From the NCBI RefSeq assembly GCF_022921055.1, contig NZ_CP095061.1, forward strand, positions 2,829,501-2,893,500: a DNA stretch of 64,000 bases, in the 5' to 3' direction. Below, one piece after another: positions 18,529 to 28,918 of the stretch (within the stretch, counting starts at the first letter, position 1; each line of letters begins with the position of its first letter). The notes under the pieces are model-generated. The model made no database searches. It had not been told where the DNA came from and saw only the letters and a list, made by a program, of their open reading frames with translations. Both the position numbers and the translations under genes were made by a program. This DNA comes from Hymenobacter volaticus (lineage in GTDB: Bacteria; Bacteroidota; Bacteroidia; Cytophagales; Hymenobacteraceae).

Positions 18529-18921
18529 CTACAAATGCCGTTGAAAGTGCATTTGCAGAATGGTATCGACTTTTTCTTTGGTGAGAGGCTTGTTAACTAG
18601 GCCGGCAATGGGCAGTTCCTGCACCCGCTCTAGGTCGCGAGAGTGCAGGGATGTTGTGAGCATCACCACCACAATGGCCTGCCGTTGCTCCTGAGGCAGC
18701 TGGACGTAAGATTCCAAAAACTCGATGCCGTTCATGACGGGCATGTTCACGTCGAGCTGAATAAGGGAGGGACTAGCTTGGTTGAGGGTGGTAAGGGCTT
18801 CCCGGCCGTTTTGAGCGATGAGCAACTGGTCGGCAACACCCAAGCTTTTCAGTAATAGCTCGTTAAGAAAGTTGGTCGTTGAATCGTCATCAACTAAAAG
18901 AATACTCGGAAGCTTATCCAT
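18529..18921 (-). CDS. Single-domain response regulator (CheY-like)
   Basis: A 130-residue receiver protein; MDKLPSILLVDDDSTTNFLN at 18921 is the start. It has the acidic pocket (VDDDST), the phospho-acceptor Asp in QLDVNMPVMNG, the conserved Thr in VMLTTSL, and Lys in NKPLTKEK. There is no output domain, so it acts by protein contact. It lies 80 bases after the PAS-array kinase in the same direction and is likely its phosphate receiver. Confidence 0.93.
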   Translation of the reverse strand: MDKLPSILLVDDDSTTNFLNELLLKSLGVADQLLIAQNGREALTTLNQASPSLIQLDVNMPVMNGIEFLESYVQLPQEQRQAIVVVMLTTSLHSRDLERVQELPIAGLVNKPLTKEKVDTILQMHFQRHL

Positions 18922-19001
18922 ATACAAACAACTGTACCGAAAGTAGAAACCAGCAGCCCACCACAAACTGAGCCGAGCGGTACACTCATCTGTATACGTG
19001 T

Positions 19002-22000
19002 TTAACAGGGAAAAGAGACGGTAAACGTTGAGCCAACGCCCGGCTCACTTTCCACCTGAATATTCCCGCCCGCATTCTCGACCATGCGCTTCACCATGTA
19101 AAGCCCGATACCCGTGCCTTCTACGTGGTCGTGGAGGCGCTGAAACATGCCGAAAAGCCGTACTTGCTGGGCCGTATCCAGCCCGAGGCCATTGTCCTGC
19201 ACTTCCAGTTTGGCGTAACCGTCGACTTGCCGGCAGCGGATGCACACCCTGGGCTGGCGGTTGGGGTGCCGGTACTTGAGAGCGTTGCTGAGCAGGTTGT
19301 AGACTACGCTACGCAGGTTTTTCTGGGAAAACGAGATGGTAGGACACTGGTTTACGTCTACTTCCAACTGCGCCTTTGTCGATTCCAGCAACGGGGCCAA
19401 ATCCAGACGCACCTCCTCCACGATAGCCACTAGATCCACAGACTGATGGAGTTGCACATGCTCTTTTTGCAGCTTCGTGAGGTCGGTTAGGTGGTCGATA
19501 GTTTTCTGGAAACGCTCCACCGACCCTTGCATCATTTGCAGGATGGCCAGCACCTGCGTATCGGTGGCACTGGCTTCGGGTAGCTGCTGCGCGAGGGCGT
19601 GCAACAGGCCTTCGATATTGGCAATGGGAGCCCGCAGGTCGTGCGAAGCCGTGTAGATAAAGTTGTCGAGGTCGACGTTGGTGCGGATGAGTTGCTGGTT
19701 AGTATCCAACAGTTCTTCGTTGGTGGCTTGCAGTTCCTCGTTGATGACGGCTAGCTCCTCGTTTAGCTCTTCCACTTGCTGCCGGCCCAGCACCTGGTCG
19801 GTGATGTCGGCCACCATAGAATAGAACCCTATTACGTGGCCATCTTGAATTTCGGGCACGTAGCTGGTGCGGATGTAGCGAATGAAATCGTCGCGGTACG
19901 GCATCCGCGCTTCGAAATCGAGCCGCTCTCCGGCCAAGGCCCGGGCGATGTAGGGTTGGACGCCATTGTAGGCCTTTGCGCCGAGCAGTTCGCGGGCCGA
20001 CTGGCCCAAAAACTCTGCTGGATCCCGCTTAAACCAGACCTCGTATCCGCGGTTCACAAACTGGTATCTTTCTTCCTGGTCGATGTACCCGATAAGTACG
20101 GGCAAGGCATCGGTAATGAGCTGAAGCCGCCGCTGGTTTTGCTCGCGCTGCTGGCGCGCCCGCACCTGCTCGCCCACTTCATAGGCAAACACCGAAACCC
20201 CCACTATTTCCCCTTTTTCGCGGAAGGCTTGGTACGTGAAATTGAAGTAATTGACCTTGGGAGGAAGGTCGCCCGGCTGGTCGATGACGAGTTGCAGTTC
20301 GTTGCCGTAGAAGGTTTCACCGGTGTTGTACACCTTGTCGAGCAAGGCCACAAACCCCTGGGCCAGCGCATCAGGCTGGATTTCGGCAATGGTACGGCCG
20401 TGCATTTCACGACCTGGAAACAGCTGTTGGTACGCTTCGTTGTGGTATTCGACGCGGTGTTGGGGCCCGCGCAGCAACACAATACAGGCCGGCGTCTGCT
20501 CGAACACCTGGTAATAACTTTCGCGCTCCTGCACAATGCGCTGCATCCCGGCTAACACCTCGGCTTGCAAAGCATCGGCCCGCTGGCGGTCTAGCACCTG
20601 CTCTGTTACTTCGAAGGCGAACACCAGTATTCCGTCTATTTGGCCGTGCTCGTTGTAGCGGGCCTGCTGGATGTAGTTGAAATACCGGTCTTCCAGTTCT
20701 CCGTTCTCGGAGCGCCGCATCGGCACCAGCAGAACCGGCTCCTGGTGCGTTTCGCCGGTTTGGTATACTTCAAGAAGCGTTTTGTGCACCCTATGGCCTG
20801 CTATTTCCGGCATGGCCTCCAATATGGGTCTGTCTTGCAGTTCCCTTTCCGGAAACAGCCGCTGGTATTCTGGATTGACGAGTTCAAATACCAGATCAGG
20901 ACCATCTAACACGCAGATAGCTGCTGGCGCCTGCATAAAGAACCGTTCCAGGCGGGCCTGCTGCCGCTCTGCCTCTTTCTGCGCCTGTTGTGCTTCCTGG
21001 GTCCGCTCTACCACGCGGTTCTCCAGGTCGATGTTGAGTTCGAGCAGGGCCTGCTCGGTGAGTTGCAACTCGGCTACATTGGCTCTGATTTCATCGTTGG
21101 CCACAAACAGTTCTTCATTGGCACTCGCCAGCTCTTGGTTTAGCTGCTCTACCTGCTGCCGGCTTTGCTCCACCTGCCGCCGAATCTGCACCTGTTCGGT
21201 CACGTCGTAGGCAAAGTTGAGGATGCCGTTGACGGTTCCATCTGCATTGCGCAAGGCTTGCAGAAACAAGTTGAAATAACGCTGCTCTAGCTGGCCGGTA
21301 TTGGTGATATAAACCCAGGTTTCGATTTCAACCCCGTTGAACGGCTCCCCCGTCTGATATACTTGGTCAAACAACTCAAAGAAATGCTGCCCTTCCAATT
21401 CGGGCATCGCCTCGCGGAACGTTCGGCCCTGCAGGCTACGCCCCGGAAACAACTGCTGATAGGGCGGATTAACGAGTTGGTAAACGTGGTCGGGGCCGTG
21501 AAAGGTAGCGATACTGGCCGGTAGCTGCTCCAAAACGTCGTGGAGGCGCTGCCGCTGCGTCTCGGCTTCCTCCTGCGCCTGCTCTGCCGCACGCACAGTG
21601 GTTAGCAACGCTTGATTGGCGGCTTCCAGTTGCTGGTTGAGTTGTTGGAGTTGCGCCTCGTTGCGCTCGATGCCCTGGCGGGCTACTACCTGCGTGGTTA
21701 CTTCGTAGGCAAACACCAAAATTCCATCAATGCCCCCTTCTAGGTTGCAGATGGCTTGGTAGATGAAGTTGTAATAGTTTTCGCCGAGGCCACCCGAGTT
21801 ATCATGATCGAGCTGCACCAGCATTTCGTGGGCGTAAAACGTTTCCCCGGTGTTGTACACGTTGTCGAGCAAGCCGAAAATGGGCTGCCCGGCCAGTTCC
21901 GGCATGGCCACCGCAATGGGCTTACCCAGCAACGGCCGCTCCCCTACCAACTGCTGATAAAGCGGATTGACCAGCTTAAACACGTGCTCCGGTCCCTCGA

Positions 22001-22526
22001 AAATGCAAATCATGGCCGGAGCCTGCATAAAAATATTATGCAGTTGCTGACGCTGAAGCTCCGCATCAGCGCGGGACGCTTGCTCGCGGGCCTGACTTTC
22101 GCGCAGGGCCTGCTCTACAGAAGAACGGTCTTGGTCGGAAGTATCGGAAAAACTAACCACCAGCAGGGACCCGCTGCGCTGGGCGGCCAGATGAAAATAA
22201 TTATCGAGTCGGTCGTGCTGATAGTTTACGTTGTACTGGCCCGCTTTACCAGTTTCGAAGCTGGTACAATAAAAATCGAAGATGCCAGCGTCCTTCGCAT
22301 TCGGATACAAGGTCAGAAACGTTTGCTCGGGTCGTTCGGGTAGCTGTAGCATCCGCTGAGCCGCCGGGTTGAGGCGCACATAGGCTAGGTCCGTAATTGT
22401 CTGACCATCGGGCGCATACACGGGCTGGAATAAAATAAATCCCGTCAAGGACACCTCCATCAGAACGTGCATCAGCTCGTCGGGCGCAGATAATTCAGCG
22501 GGTAGCGGAATAGTAGGATCGGGCAT
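19002..22526 (-). CDS. Soluble multi-PAS sensor histidine kinase
   Basis: A 1174-residue kinase with no membrane helix. Residues ~13-955 hold about six PAS domains; four in the middle are clear tandem copies marked by the recurring block PGR.L.GRT..EAMPEL..... followed by V Y.TGE.F (for example YNTGETFYAHEM and YQTGEPFNGVEI). Coiled-coil linkers (EELAVINEELQATNEELLDT) connect them. The dimerisation box has phospho-accepting His962 (YTASHDLRAPIANIE), and the ATPase domain has NLLSNALKYRHP and GTGIGLYMVKRM. Upstream of the receiver gene at 18529. Divergent from leuS. The many PAS domains suggest it senses several cytoplasmic ligands or redox states. Confidence 0.95.
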   Translation of the reverse strand: MPDPTIPLPAELSAPDELMHVLMEVSLTGFILFQPVYAPDGQTITDLAYVRLNPAAQRMLQLPERPEQTFLTLYPNAKDAGIFDFYCTSFETGKAGQYNVNYQHDRLDNYFHLAAQRSGSLLVVSFSDTSDQDRSSVEQALRESQAREQASRADAELQRQQLHNIFMQAPAMICIFEGPEHVFKLVNPLYQQLVGERPLLGKPIAVAMPELAGQPIFGLLDNVYNTGETFYAHEMLVQLDHDNSGGLGENYYNFIYQAICNLEGGIDGILVFAYEVTTQVVARQGIERNEAQLQQLNQQLEAANQALLTTVRAAEQAQEEAETQRQRLHDVLEQLPASIATFHGPDHVYQLVNPPYQQLFPGRSLQGRTFREAMPELEGQHFFELFDQVYQTGEPFNGVEIETWVYITNTGQLEQRYFNLFLQALRNADGTVNGILNFAYDVTEQVQIRRQVEQSRQQVEQLNQELASANEELFVANDEIRANVAELQLTEQALLELNIDLENRVVERTQEAQQAQKEAERQQARLERFFMQAPAAICVLDGPDLVFELVNPEYQRLFPERELQDRPILEAMPEIAGHRVHKTLLEVYQTGETHQEPVLLVPMRRSENGELEDRYFNYIQQARYNEHGQIDGILVFAFEVTEQVLDRQRADALQAEVLAGMQRIVQERESYYQVFEQTPACIVLLRGPQHRVEYHNEAYQQLFPGREMHGRTIAEIQPDALAQGFVALLDKVYNTGETFYGNELQLVIDQPGDLPPKVNYFNFTYQAFREKGEIVGVSVFAYEVGEQVRARQQREQNQRRLQLITDALPVLIGYIDQEERYQFVNRGYEVWFKRDPAEFLGQSARELLGAKAYNGVQPYIARALAGERLDFEARMPYRDDFIRYIRTSYVPEIQDGHVIGFYSMVADITDQVLGRQQVEELNEELAVINEELQATNEELLDTNQQLIRTNVDLDNFIYTASHDLRAPIANIEGLLHALAQQLPEASATDTQVLAILQMMQGSVERFQKTIDHLTDLTKLQKEHVQLHQSVDLVAIVEEVRLDLAPLLESTKAQLEVDVNQCPTISFSQKNLRSVVYNLLSNALKYRHPNRQPRVCIRCRQVDGYAKLEVQDNGLGLDTAQQVRLFGMFQRLHDHVEGTGIGLYMVKRMVENAGGNIQVESEPGVGSTFTVSFPC

Positions 22527-22714
22527 AGTGAGAACATAGAAAGCCAGCTAATAAGCTCGGCAGACGACGTACGGGCGAGAAAGTTACCAGTGTAAATACA
22601 ATATCTGGGAGAAGAATACAACCGCGAAGCGCGCTTCAGTGTTTGGAATTAGCCCTTCCCGGCAATTCGCCGTAATTTCGCGGTCCAAGAACTTATTGGA
22701 CCAACTTAACATCC

Positions 22715-25498
22715 ATGCCCGGTTACAGTCCCCAGGAAATCGAGAAGAAGTGGCAGGCCCACTGGCAAGCAAACCATACGTTTAAGGCGGATAACAGCTC
22801 CAACAAGCCGAAATTCTACGCGCTGGACATGTTTCCGTACCCCAGCGGCGCGGGTCTGCACGTTGGGCACCCGCTCGGCTACATTGCCTCCGACATTGTA
22901 TCACGCTACAAGCGCCTGCGCGGCTACAACGTGCTGCACCCCATGGGCTTCGACTCGTTTGGGTTGCCGGCCGAGCAGTACGCCATCCAAACCGGCCAGC
23001 ATCCTGCCCTCACCACCGAAAAAAACATCGATACCTACATTCGGCAGCTTAGCTCGCTGGGGTTCAGCTACGATTGGAGCCGCGAAATCCGTACCTCCGA
23101 CCCGGCCTACTACAAATGGACGCAGTGGATTTTCCTGAAGCTGTTCAATAGCTGGTACAACCTCGACACCAACCGCGCCGAGCCCCTCAAAACCCTGCTC
23201 GACAAGTTCGCCGAGAACGGCAGCCAAGGCATCCGCGCGGCCGGCGACGACGAGGAGCGGCACGATTTCACAGCCGGTCAGTGGCAGATGATGAGCGAAA
23301 AGCAGCGCCTCACGGCCGTGCATCCTTACCGCCTCGCCTACCAGCAAGACACCTTCGTGAACTGGTGCGCCGGCCTGGGTACGGTGCTATCCAACGACGA
23401 AGTGAAAGATGGCCTCTCGGAGCGCGGCGGCTTCCCCGTGGAACGCCGCCTGATGCCACAGTGGAATTTGCGCATCACCGCCTACGCCGACCGCCTGCTC
23501 CAGGGTCTCGACACACTGGACTGGCCCGATGCCGTAAAGGAAATGCAGCGCAACTGGATTGGCCGCAGCATTGGGGCCGAAGTAACGTTCCCGGTGCAAC
23601 ACCACGCCAGCGCCCAAATCAAGGTGTACACCACCCGCGTGGATACTATTTATGGGGCTACGTTCCTGGTATTGGCGCCCGAGCATGAGTTGGTGAAAGA
23701 ACTGACCACACCAGAGCAGCAGCAAACCATTACCGACTATATCGACGCGACCAAGCGCCGCTCGGAGCGCGACCGGATGGCCGACGTAAAGGCCGTTTCG
23801 GGTGCTTTCACGGGGGCGTATGCTCTCAATCCGGTGTCGGGTGAGCCCGTGCCGATCTGGATTGCCGATTACGTGCTGGCAGGCTACGGCACCGGCGCCG
23901 TGATGGCCGTACCTTCCGGCGACCAGCGCGACTACCTGTTTGCCAAGCACTTCGACCTACCCATCGTGCAGGTAACCGACGCCCAGCAAGGCCTCGATGA
24001 GCAAGCCGACCCGACCAAGGAAGGACGCTACATCAATTCCGGCATCATCGACGGGCTCGGCTACAAAGAAGCTACTGCCAAGCTCATTGCCTTCCTCGAA
24101 GAAAAGGGTCTCGGCAAAGGCAAAACCAACTTCCGCATCCGCGACGCCATTTTTGGCCGCCAGCGCTATTGGGGCGAGCCGATTCCGATCTACTACAAAG
24201 ACGGCGTGGCCTACGGCGTAGCCGAAGCCGATTTGCCGCTGGTGCTGCCCGAAATCGACGAGTACAAGCCCACCGAAACCGGCGAGCCGCCCCTTGGCCG
24301 CGCCAAAGACTGGAAGTATAAAGGCCAGTACGACTACGAACTCAGCACCATGCCCGGCTGGGCCGGCTCTAGCTGGTACTACCTCCGCTACATGGACCCG
24401 CACAACGCCGAGCGTTTCGTGGGCGAGGAAGCGGAAAAGTACTGGCAGAATGTGGACCTCTACCTCGGCGGCGCCGAACACGCTACCGGTCACCTCCTCT
24501 ACTCCCGCTTCTGGCACCTCTTCCTCAAGGATTTGGGCCTCGTGTCAGCGCCCGAGCCGTTCCAGAAGCTCATCAACCAGGGCATGATCTTGGGCCGCTC
24601 GAACTTTGTGTACCGCATCAACGGCACCAACACGTTCGTAACACTCGGCAAGAAAGACCAGCACCAAACCACCGCCCTGCACGTCGACGTGAACATCGTG
24701 CACAACGATGTACTCGATACCGAAGCCTTCAAAAAGTCGCGTCCTGACTATGCTAGTGCTGAATTCATTCTGGAGGATGATGGACGCTACGTGAGTGGTT
24801 GGGAAGTCGAGAAGATGTCGAAGGCCAAATTCAACGTGGTCAACCCCGACGTGCTGGTAAGCCAGTACGGGGCCGATGCGTTGCGCGTGTACGAAATGTT
24901 CTTGGGGCCGCTGGAGCAGTTCAAGCCGTGGAACACCAACGGTATGAGCGGCGTGGGCGGCTTCCTCAAGAAGTTCTGGCGCCTCTACCACCCTGTCGAT
25001 GGTGCCTTTGCCGTGACCGACGAAGCTCCGAAACCTGCGGAACTGAAGGCGCTGCACAAGGCCATCAAAAAAGTGGAAGAAGATATCGAGCGGTTCAGCT
25101 TCAACACCACCGTTAGTGCCCTGATGATTACGGTGAACGAGCTAACGGCCCTCGAATGCCACAAACGCGCCATTTTGGAGCCGCTAGTGGTTATCCTTTC
25201 GCCCTACGCGCCGCACTTGGCCGAGGAGTTGTGGCAGTTGCTCGGCCACGAGGCCGGTAGCATCAGTTCGGCTACGTATCCGGAGTTCAAAGAAGAATTC
25301 CTGGTGGAAGATACCGTCAATTACCCGGTGGCCATCAACGGCAAAGTGCGCGAGCAGCTCCAATTTGCCGCCACCGCCACCGCCGCCGACATCGAGGCCG
25401 CTGTATTAGGCTCCGACTTCCTGGCCCGCTTCGGCGACGGCAAAACCGCCAAGAAAGTCATTGTCGTGCCTGGCCGCATGGTGAACGTGGTGGTATAA
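22715..25498 (+). CDS. leuS: Leucyl-tRNA synthetase
   Basis: A 927-residue class I aminoacyl-tRNA synthetase that charges tRNA-Leu. HVGH at residues 49-52 is the HIGH motif; KMSKA at 700-704 is the KMSKS motif with the last serine replaced by alanine, which is tolerated. The editing (CP1) domain lies in between, with [18 protein letters not shown] and [16 protein letters not shown]. The tRNA-binding C-terminal region is present. Start ATG at 22715 follows a -7-like element TAATTTCG (22673-22680). The gene is complete and ordinary. Confidence 0.98.
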   Translation: MPGYSPQEIEKKWQAHWQANHTFKADNSSNKPKFYALDMFPYPSGAGLHVGHPLGYIASDIVSRYKRLRGYNVLHPMGFDSFGLPAEQYAIQTGQHPALTTEKNIDTYIRQLSSLGFSYDWSREIRTSDPAYYKWTQWIFLKLFNSWYNLDTNRAEPLKTLLDKFAENGSQGIRAAGDDEERHDFTAGQWQMMSEKQRLTAVHPYRLAYQQDTFVNWCAGLGTVLSNDEVKDGLSERGGFPVERRLMPQWNLRITAYADRLLQGLDTLDWPDAVKEMQRNWIGRSIGAEVTFPVQHHASAQIKVYTTRVDTIYGATFLVLAPEHELVKELTTPEQQQTITDYIDATKRRSERDRMADVKAVSGAFTGAYALNPVSGEPVPIWIADYVLAGYGTGAVMAVPSGDQRDYLFAKHFDLPIVQVTDAQQGLDEQADPTKEGRYINSGIIDGLGYKEATAKLIAFLEEKGLGKGKTNFRIRDAIFGRQRYWGEPIPIYYKDGVAYGVAEADLPLVLPEIDEYKPTETGEPPLGRAKDWKYKGQYDYELSTMPGWAGSSWYYLRYMDPHNAERFVGEEAEKYWQNVDLYLGGAEHATGHLLYSRFWHLFLKDLGLVSAPEPFQKLINQGMILGRSNFVYRINGTNTFVTLGKKDQHQTTALHVDVNIVHNDVLDTEAFKKSRPDYASAEFILEDDGRYVSGWEVEKMSKAKFNVVNPDVLVSQYGADALRVYEMFLGPLEQFKPWNTNGMSGVGGFLKKFWRLYHPVDGAFAVTDEAPKPAELKALHKAIKKVEEDIERFSFNTTVSALMITVNELTALECHKRAILEPLVVILSPYAPHLAEELWQLLGHEAGSISSATYPEFKEEFLVEDTVNYPVAINGKVREQLQFAATATAADIEAAVLGSDFLARFGDGKTAKKVIVVPGRMVNVVV

Positions 25499-25517
25499 GT
25501 GCTACCTAAAAAGAACG

Positions 25518-25611
25518 GACATGCTGAGCGGAGTCGAAGCATCTCGTGTGCTGACACTAGAGTAGTAATCAGACATCAGCATGCGAAATGCTTCGGCAAG
25601 CTCAGCATGAC
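25518..25611. repeat. Dispersed palindromic element, site 4 (diverged)
   Basis: Left arm GACATGCTGAGCGGAGTCGA then AGCATCTCGTGTGCTGAC; right arm GTCAGCA-like ATCAGCATGCGAAATGCTTC then GGCAAGCTCAGCATGAC. Several substitutions relative to the other copies. It follows leuS. Confidence 0.85.
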
Positions 25612-25640
25612 TGTTCTACTAGAATAGTTAGATAGAAAAG

Positions 25641-25688
25641 TTTCACAAAAAAGCCCGCTGTAAGTATCCAGCGGGCTTTTTTGTGAAA
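25641..25688. terminator. Strong bidirectional terminator after leuS
   Basis: A perfect 20-base inverted repeat TTTCACAAAAAAGCCCGCTG with an 8-base loop and its reverse complement, giving a GC-rich stem and a T6 tract on each strand. Confidence 0.95.
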
Positions 25689-25906
25689 TACAACTAAGTA
25701 GTTGTTGCATGTAGTTTCAACCGATCAGCACGGTGTAGAGATGCAACAGCTTGCGTCTCTTCGTTGAACGATCGGCACTATCTAACGTGCTACTTGCAGT
25801 GGAGCAAGCTTAGAAAGACAGCTGATCTAGAAAATCATCGGTTTCAATGCCAAACCCCACGATCTGCACTGGTTTGGTGAGCACCAGCGTCCTCTTGAAT
25901 AACATC
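25689..25906. other. Intergenic stretch, no gene seen
   Basis: Between the leuS terminator and the oppositely oriented NmrA-type gene. It holds a small inverted repeat GAGATGCAACAGCTTGCGTCTC (about 25738-25760), a possible remnant of another palindrome family. Minus-strand frames here are not protein-like. Confidence 0.4.
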
Positions 25907-26824
25907 TCAGGCAAATTGCGGCGCGTAATCGTGTGCGAAGGCTGCGAAGGGCCGGGGCGCCTGGCCAGTAGCTTCTAGCACGCCGCTGGCGACGGTAGCT
26001 GCCTCGCCGCGGTGATAGTGGGCGTAGTCTTCCACTAGGCCATCGGCCTGCCACCTTGGAAAACCTATTTCCAACACGGCGGCGTGCATAACCTCCGGTG
26101 GCACATCCTGAAACCGGATCGGCTTGCCCAAGGCCGCAGAGAGTTGAGCAGCCATTTGGGCGTGCGTCAAGGCTTCGGGGCCAGTTAGGTTGTAGATTTT
26201 GTTTTCGTGCCCCGATGCTGTGAGGGCCGCCACGGCTGCCGCGGCTATGTCGCGGACATCCACGACGCTGACCTTGGCTTCGCCAATGGCCGCAAAAAAT
26301 TGGCCTTGGGTCCTTATTGAATCCCGAAAGGCCAGTAGGCCCTGCATAAACAGGTTGGGACGCAGGAAGGTATATGCCATATCAGTAGCTCGAATAGCCT
26401 CCTCGACCACAGCATGGTAGCGCAGAAACCGCACTGGCGAGTTCCGGTCGGCGGCCCACTGCGAAAGCTTCACCAGATGGCGCACCCCTACTTGCCGGGC
26501 CATATCCACGAAAGCGAGTTGCTGCGTTTCGGCTTGCTCGGAAGAATTGGTTAGCAGAAAGGCTCGTTCGATACCAAGCAGCGCCGACGCGACCGTTTCC
26601 GGCTTGTTTAAATCGCCGATTACTAGCTCAGCTCCGGGCAGAGTTTGCAACTGCTCGGCTTTAGGATCTTGCAACGAACGCACCAGCGCACGAAACGGAA
26701 CGCCTGCGGTTGAAAGCAGCTTACTTACTTCGGTGCCAATAGTACCCGTGGCACCCGTCAGCAGAATAGTTGGAAATGCACGGCTAGCAGAGGCACTAGA
26801 TGCAGAAGCAGGAAGGTTTTCCAT
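25907..26824 (-). CDS. NmrA/NAD(P)-binding Rossmann-fold protein
   Basis: A 305-residue protein starting MENLPASASSASASRAFPTI at 26824 (the frame stays open upstream but is not family-like). The nucleotide-binding loop is LLTGATGTIGTEVSKLL near residue 20. Further marks are VIGDLNKPETVASALLGIER and VRHLVKLSQWAADRNSPVRF, with FLRPNLFMQGLLAF, typical of the NmrA/NAD(P)H-azoreductase-like atypical short-chain dehydrogenases, which may sense redox state or reduce quinones. Divergently transcribed from an AraC regulator at 27185, which may control it. Confidence 0.88.
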   Translation of the reverse strand: MENLPASASSASASRAFPTILLTGATGTIGTEVSKLLSTAGVPFRALVRSLQDPKAEQLQTLPGAELVIGDLNKPETVASALLGIERAFLLTNSSEQAETQQLAFVDMARQVGVRHLVKLSQWAADRNSPVRFLRYHAVVEEAIRATDMAYTFLRPNLFMQGLLAFRDSIRTQGQFFAAIGEAKVSVVDVRDIAAAAVAALTASGHENKIYNLTGPEALTHAQMAAQLSAALGKPIRFQDVPPEVMHAAVLEIGFPRWQADGLVEDYAHYHRGEAATVASGVLEATGQAPRPFAAFAHDYAPQFA

Positions 26825-27184
26825 GAGAAGCAGTGAAGGAATGAAGTAAGTGTGACAGTCTCCCGACGCTGTTGTGATTAGAAATTCCGCGCCGGAGAAA
26901 GGCGCTAGCAATGGGCTTGTTTGTCGCCTACTTGCTAGAATTGATGTAAACCTACTGGCTCGCTTCGCCGAAAAATTGTAAGAAAACGAAGCTATCCTAC
27001 TCCATCATTTCTCATCCGTTCAATTCAACTTTTCCCTTTCTGCTTGCTTTGCACATCCGAGTACTGCTTACCAACTGCGCAGACTGCATTCAATACGGGC
27101 GAATCGCGCATAGCTTAGCGCTAAGCATTAGCGCCTTCAATCTCAAACAACCGGTGTTTCTCAACTCTAAAACTGCCGATACCG
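26825..27184. promoter_or_regulatory. Divergent intergenic region with a 14-bp palindrome
   Basis: 360 bases between the NmrA-type gene and the AraC gene. GCTTAGCGCTAAGC at 27113-27126 is a perfect palindrome and a candidate operator for the AraC regulator or another dimeric protein. No gene is convincing here. Confidence 0.4.
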
Positions 27185-28042
27185 ATGAGCGTGTTGCAAG
27201 AGCAGTTTATCGTGGCCCCTCGCTCCTTGCAGCAGGTGCTTCAGTATTTTGTGTTGTTGACGGTGCAAGAAGGCGCCGCGCCGGTGGTACGTACGCTGCT
27301 GCCCACCTTCCAAATAGTCATGCTAATCAACCTTGGCCCAACGGCTGAAATGTGGCACGACGACGGCACGCTGGCGCAAGTCCATCAAATACATGGCATT
27401 GTGGTTACGGCTCCCCTCAAACGAGCCTTTCAGTATCGCTTGCCCGGAGGCAGCCGCATACTCACGGTCAATTTCACGCTGGAAGGCTTTTTCCGCTTGT
27501 TCCAAGTGCCCGTAGAACGCCTTACCGACGATTTCACTGACCCCGACGACCTGGTGCCACATCGTCCGTTTGCGCAACTGTGGCAGCAGCTTCGCTTGCT
27601 TCAAGCCCCAACTGACTTGGTTAAGGCTATTGTTGATTTCAGTTTGCCTTATCTACGGGCTCTGGAAGGACCGCACGCTGAGCTCATGGCCCAGCTGCCG
27701 CTGCTGGCCAAGAGCCAGCACCTGAACCCGCTGAAAGTTATGGCGGCAACTACGAAAGTATCGGAGAGAACTTTGCAACTGCGCTTCCAGAAATACTTAG
27801 GCTTCTCGGTGAAAGAGGTGTTTCGCTTCATGCGTTTCCGTCGGCTGCTAGGCAAGCTAGAACAGCGAGAGGTAAGCAAGAAAGAGGATTGGCTGGCTCT
27901 ACTGGAACAGCATGGCTACTACGACCAAAGCCATCTGATTCACGATTTCACACACTTCCTCCAACAGTCACCCACCAAAGTATCGATGCAATTGCTGCAA
28001 GGCGACGTTATCTGCTTCACGCGCACCGAACTGGTAGAATAA
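27185..28042 (+). CDS. AraC-family transcriptional regulator with DUF6597-like N-terminus
   Basis: A 285-residue regulator. The N-terminal half (FIVAPRSLQQVLQYFVLLTV, then LPGGSRILTVNFTLEGFFRL) is an effector domain of the type seen in Bacteroidota AraC proteins. The C-terminal HTH has MAATTKVSERTLQLRFQKYL and GYYDQSHLIHDFTHFLQQSP, matching the second helix and family tail. It is divergent from the NmrA-type oxidoreductase gene and probably regulates it; that is inference from arrangement only. Confidence 0.88.
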   Translation: MSVLQEQFIVAPRSLQQVLQYFVLLTVQEGAAPVVRTLLPTFQIVMLINLGPTAEMWHDDGTLAQVHQIHGIVVTAPLKRAFQYRLPGGSRILTVNFTLEGFFRLFQVPVERLTDDFTDPDDLVPHRPFAQLWQQLRLLQAPTDLVKAIVDFSLPYLRALEGPHAELMAQLPLLAKSQHLNPLKVMAATTKVSERTLQLRFQKYLGFSVKEVFRFMRFRRLLGKLEQREVSKKEDWLALLEQHGYYDQSHLIHDFTHFLQQSPTKVSMQLLQGDVICFTRTELVE

Positions 28043-28161
28043 ACGCGTTTCAGAAACTGCCAAACTGATCGGAGTAGCGAGTTAAGTCGCAGCCTCTTGC
28101 TAGCAAGGTCCCCTCGTATCGGTTCAACTAGGCGAGCGAGAAGCGGAATATTTTTGAATTA

Positions 28162-28530
28162 CTAGCCTTCTAGCTGTTCGCTTTGTGCTAGTTCTTCGCG
28201 CTGCTTTTTTGGCAATGAGGCGCGTACTAAATCATACGAGTGGTCTATAAATTCGCTTAGCTGCGCGTTGGAAACACCAGTGCCGATCAGGACGGTGTTC
28301 CAGTGTTTCTTGTTCATGTGGTAGCCGGGCAATACATAGTCGTGTTGCTCACGCAGTTCTACGGCACGCTCAGGGTCGCACTTCAGGTTGATGCTACCAA
28401 ACGTATCGATATCGGTAAGGGCGAATACTTTGCCACCGACTTTAAAAACCAAGGTATTGGGGCCAAAGGGGGTTTCTTCGGTTACTCCGGCCTTCAGCAG
28501 GCAATAGTCGCGGAAGTCTTCGATGTTCAT
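28162..28530 (-). CDS. MmcQ/YjbR family protein
   Basis: A 122-residue protein. MNIEDFRDYCLLKAGVTEET, LVFKVGGKVFALTDID, NLKCDPERAVELREQHDYVL and HWNTVLIGTGVSNAQLSEFI are the standard marks of the YjbR fold, a double-wing DNA-binding-like domain whose molecular function is not established. Complete and of family length. Confidence 0.93.
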   Translation of the reverse strand: MNIEDFRDYCLLKAGVTEETPFGPNTLVFKVGGKVFALTDIDTFGSINLKCDPERAVELREQHDYVLPGYHMNKKHWNTVLIGTGVSNAQLSEFIDHSYDLVRASLPKKQREELAQSEQLEG

Positions 28531-28660
28531 GCGGCGCTACAACTAAAAGTCACAAACAAGGCAACGCCAACCGGCGGTTAGCAGCTCTCTGAATAAAGCA
28601 CTAGTGCTCGGCTCAAAGAAGCTGCCAACTCCTCGGTTGGCGTTGCAAAGAAGGGATTAT

Positions 28661-28837
28661 CTAGCGAAGAAACCAGCGGTAGAGTAGCACGAGAAACCCC
28701 ACCAGGAACATGGCCATGGAGAGTTTATTGATGAAGTGCATCGTCCGCAAGTTGAAATTAGAAGTGCGGTTCGGATCGTTTTTGCGGAAGAAATAACCGA
28801 AAACAGGACCCAGGTTAAACAAGCCTTTCATGCGCAT
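28661..28837 (-). CDS. DUF6728-like small membrane protein
   Basis: A short minus-strand frame, ATG at 28837 (or 28831) to TAG at 28661, encodes about 58 residues: MKGLFNLGPVFGYFFRKND, a basic linker, then a single membrane helix near the C-terminus (MAMFLVGFLVLLYRWFL). I recall this family as DUF6728, a conserved Bacteroidota protein. It lies beside the acyl-CoA ligase gene on the same strand. Function unknown. Confidence 0.75.
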   Translation of the reverse strand: MRMKGLFNLGPVFGYFFRKNDPNRTSNFNLRTMHFINKLSMAMFLVGFLVLLYRWFLR

Positions 28838-28918
28838 AATACAAGTCTTCTAGTGTGCCTATATAACACTCCGACCCCCGGAATGATTTACTTTTCTGGC
28901 TATATTCTTATTTATTTA

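Noticed and set aside
25827..26054. Arg-rich minus-strand frame beside the NmrA-type gene
   Set aside because: Shadow frame of the real gene; composition not protein-like.
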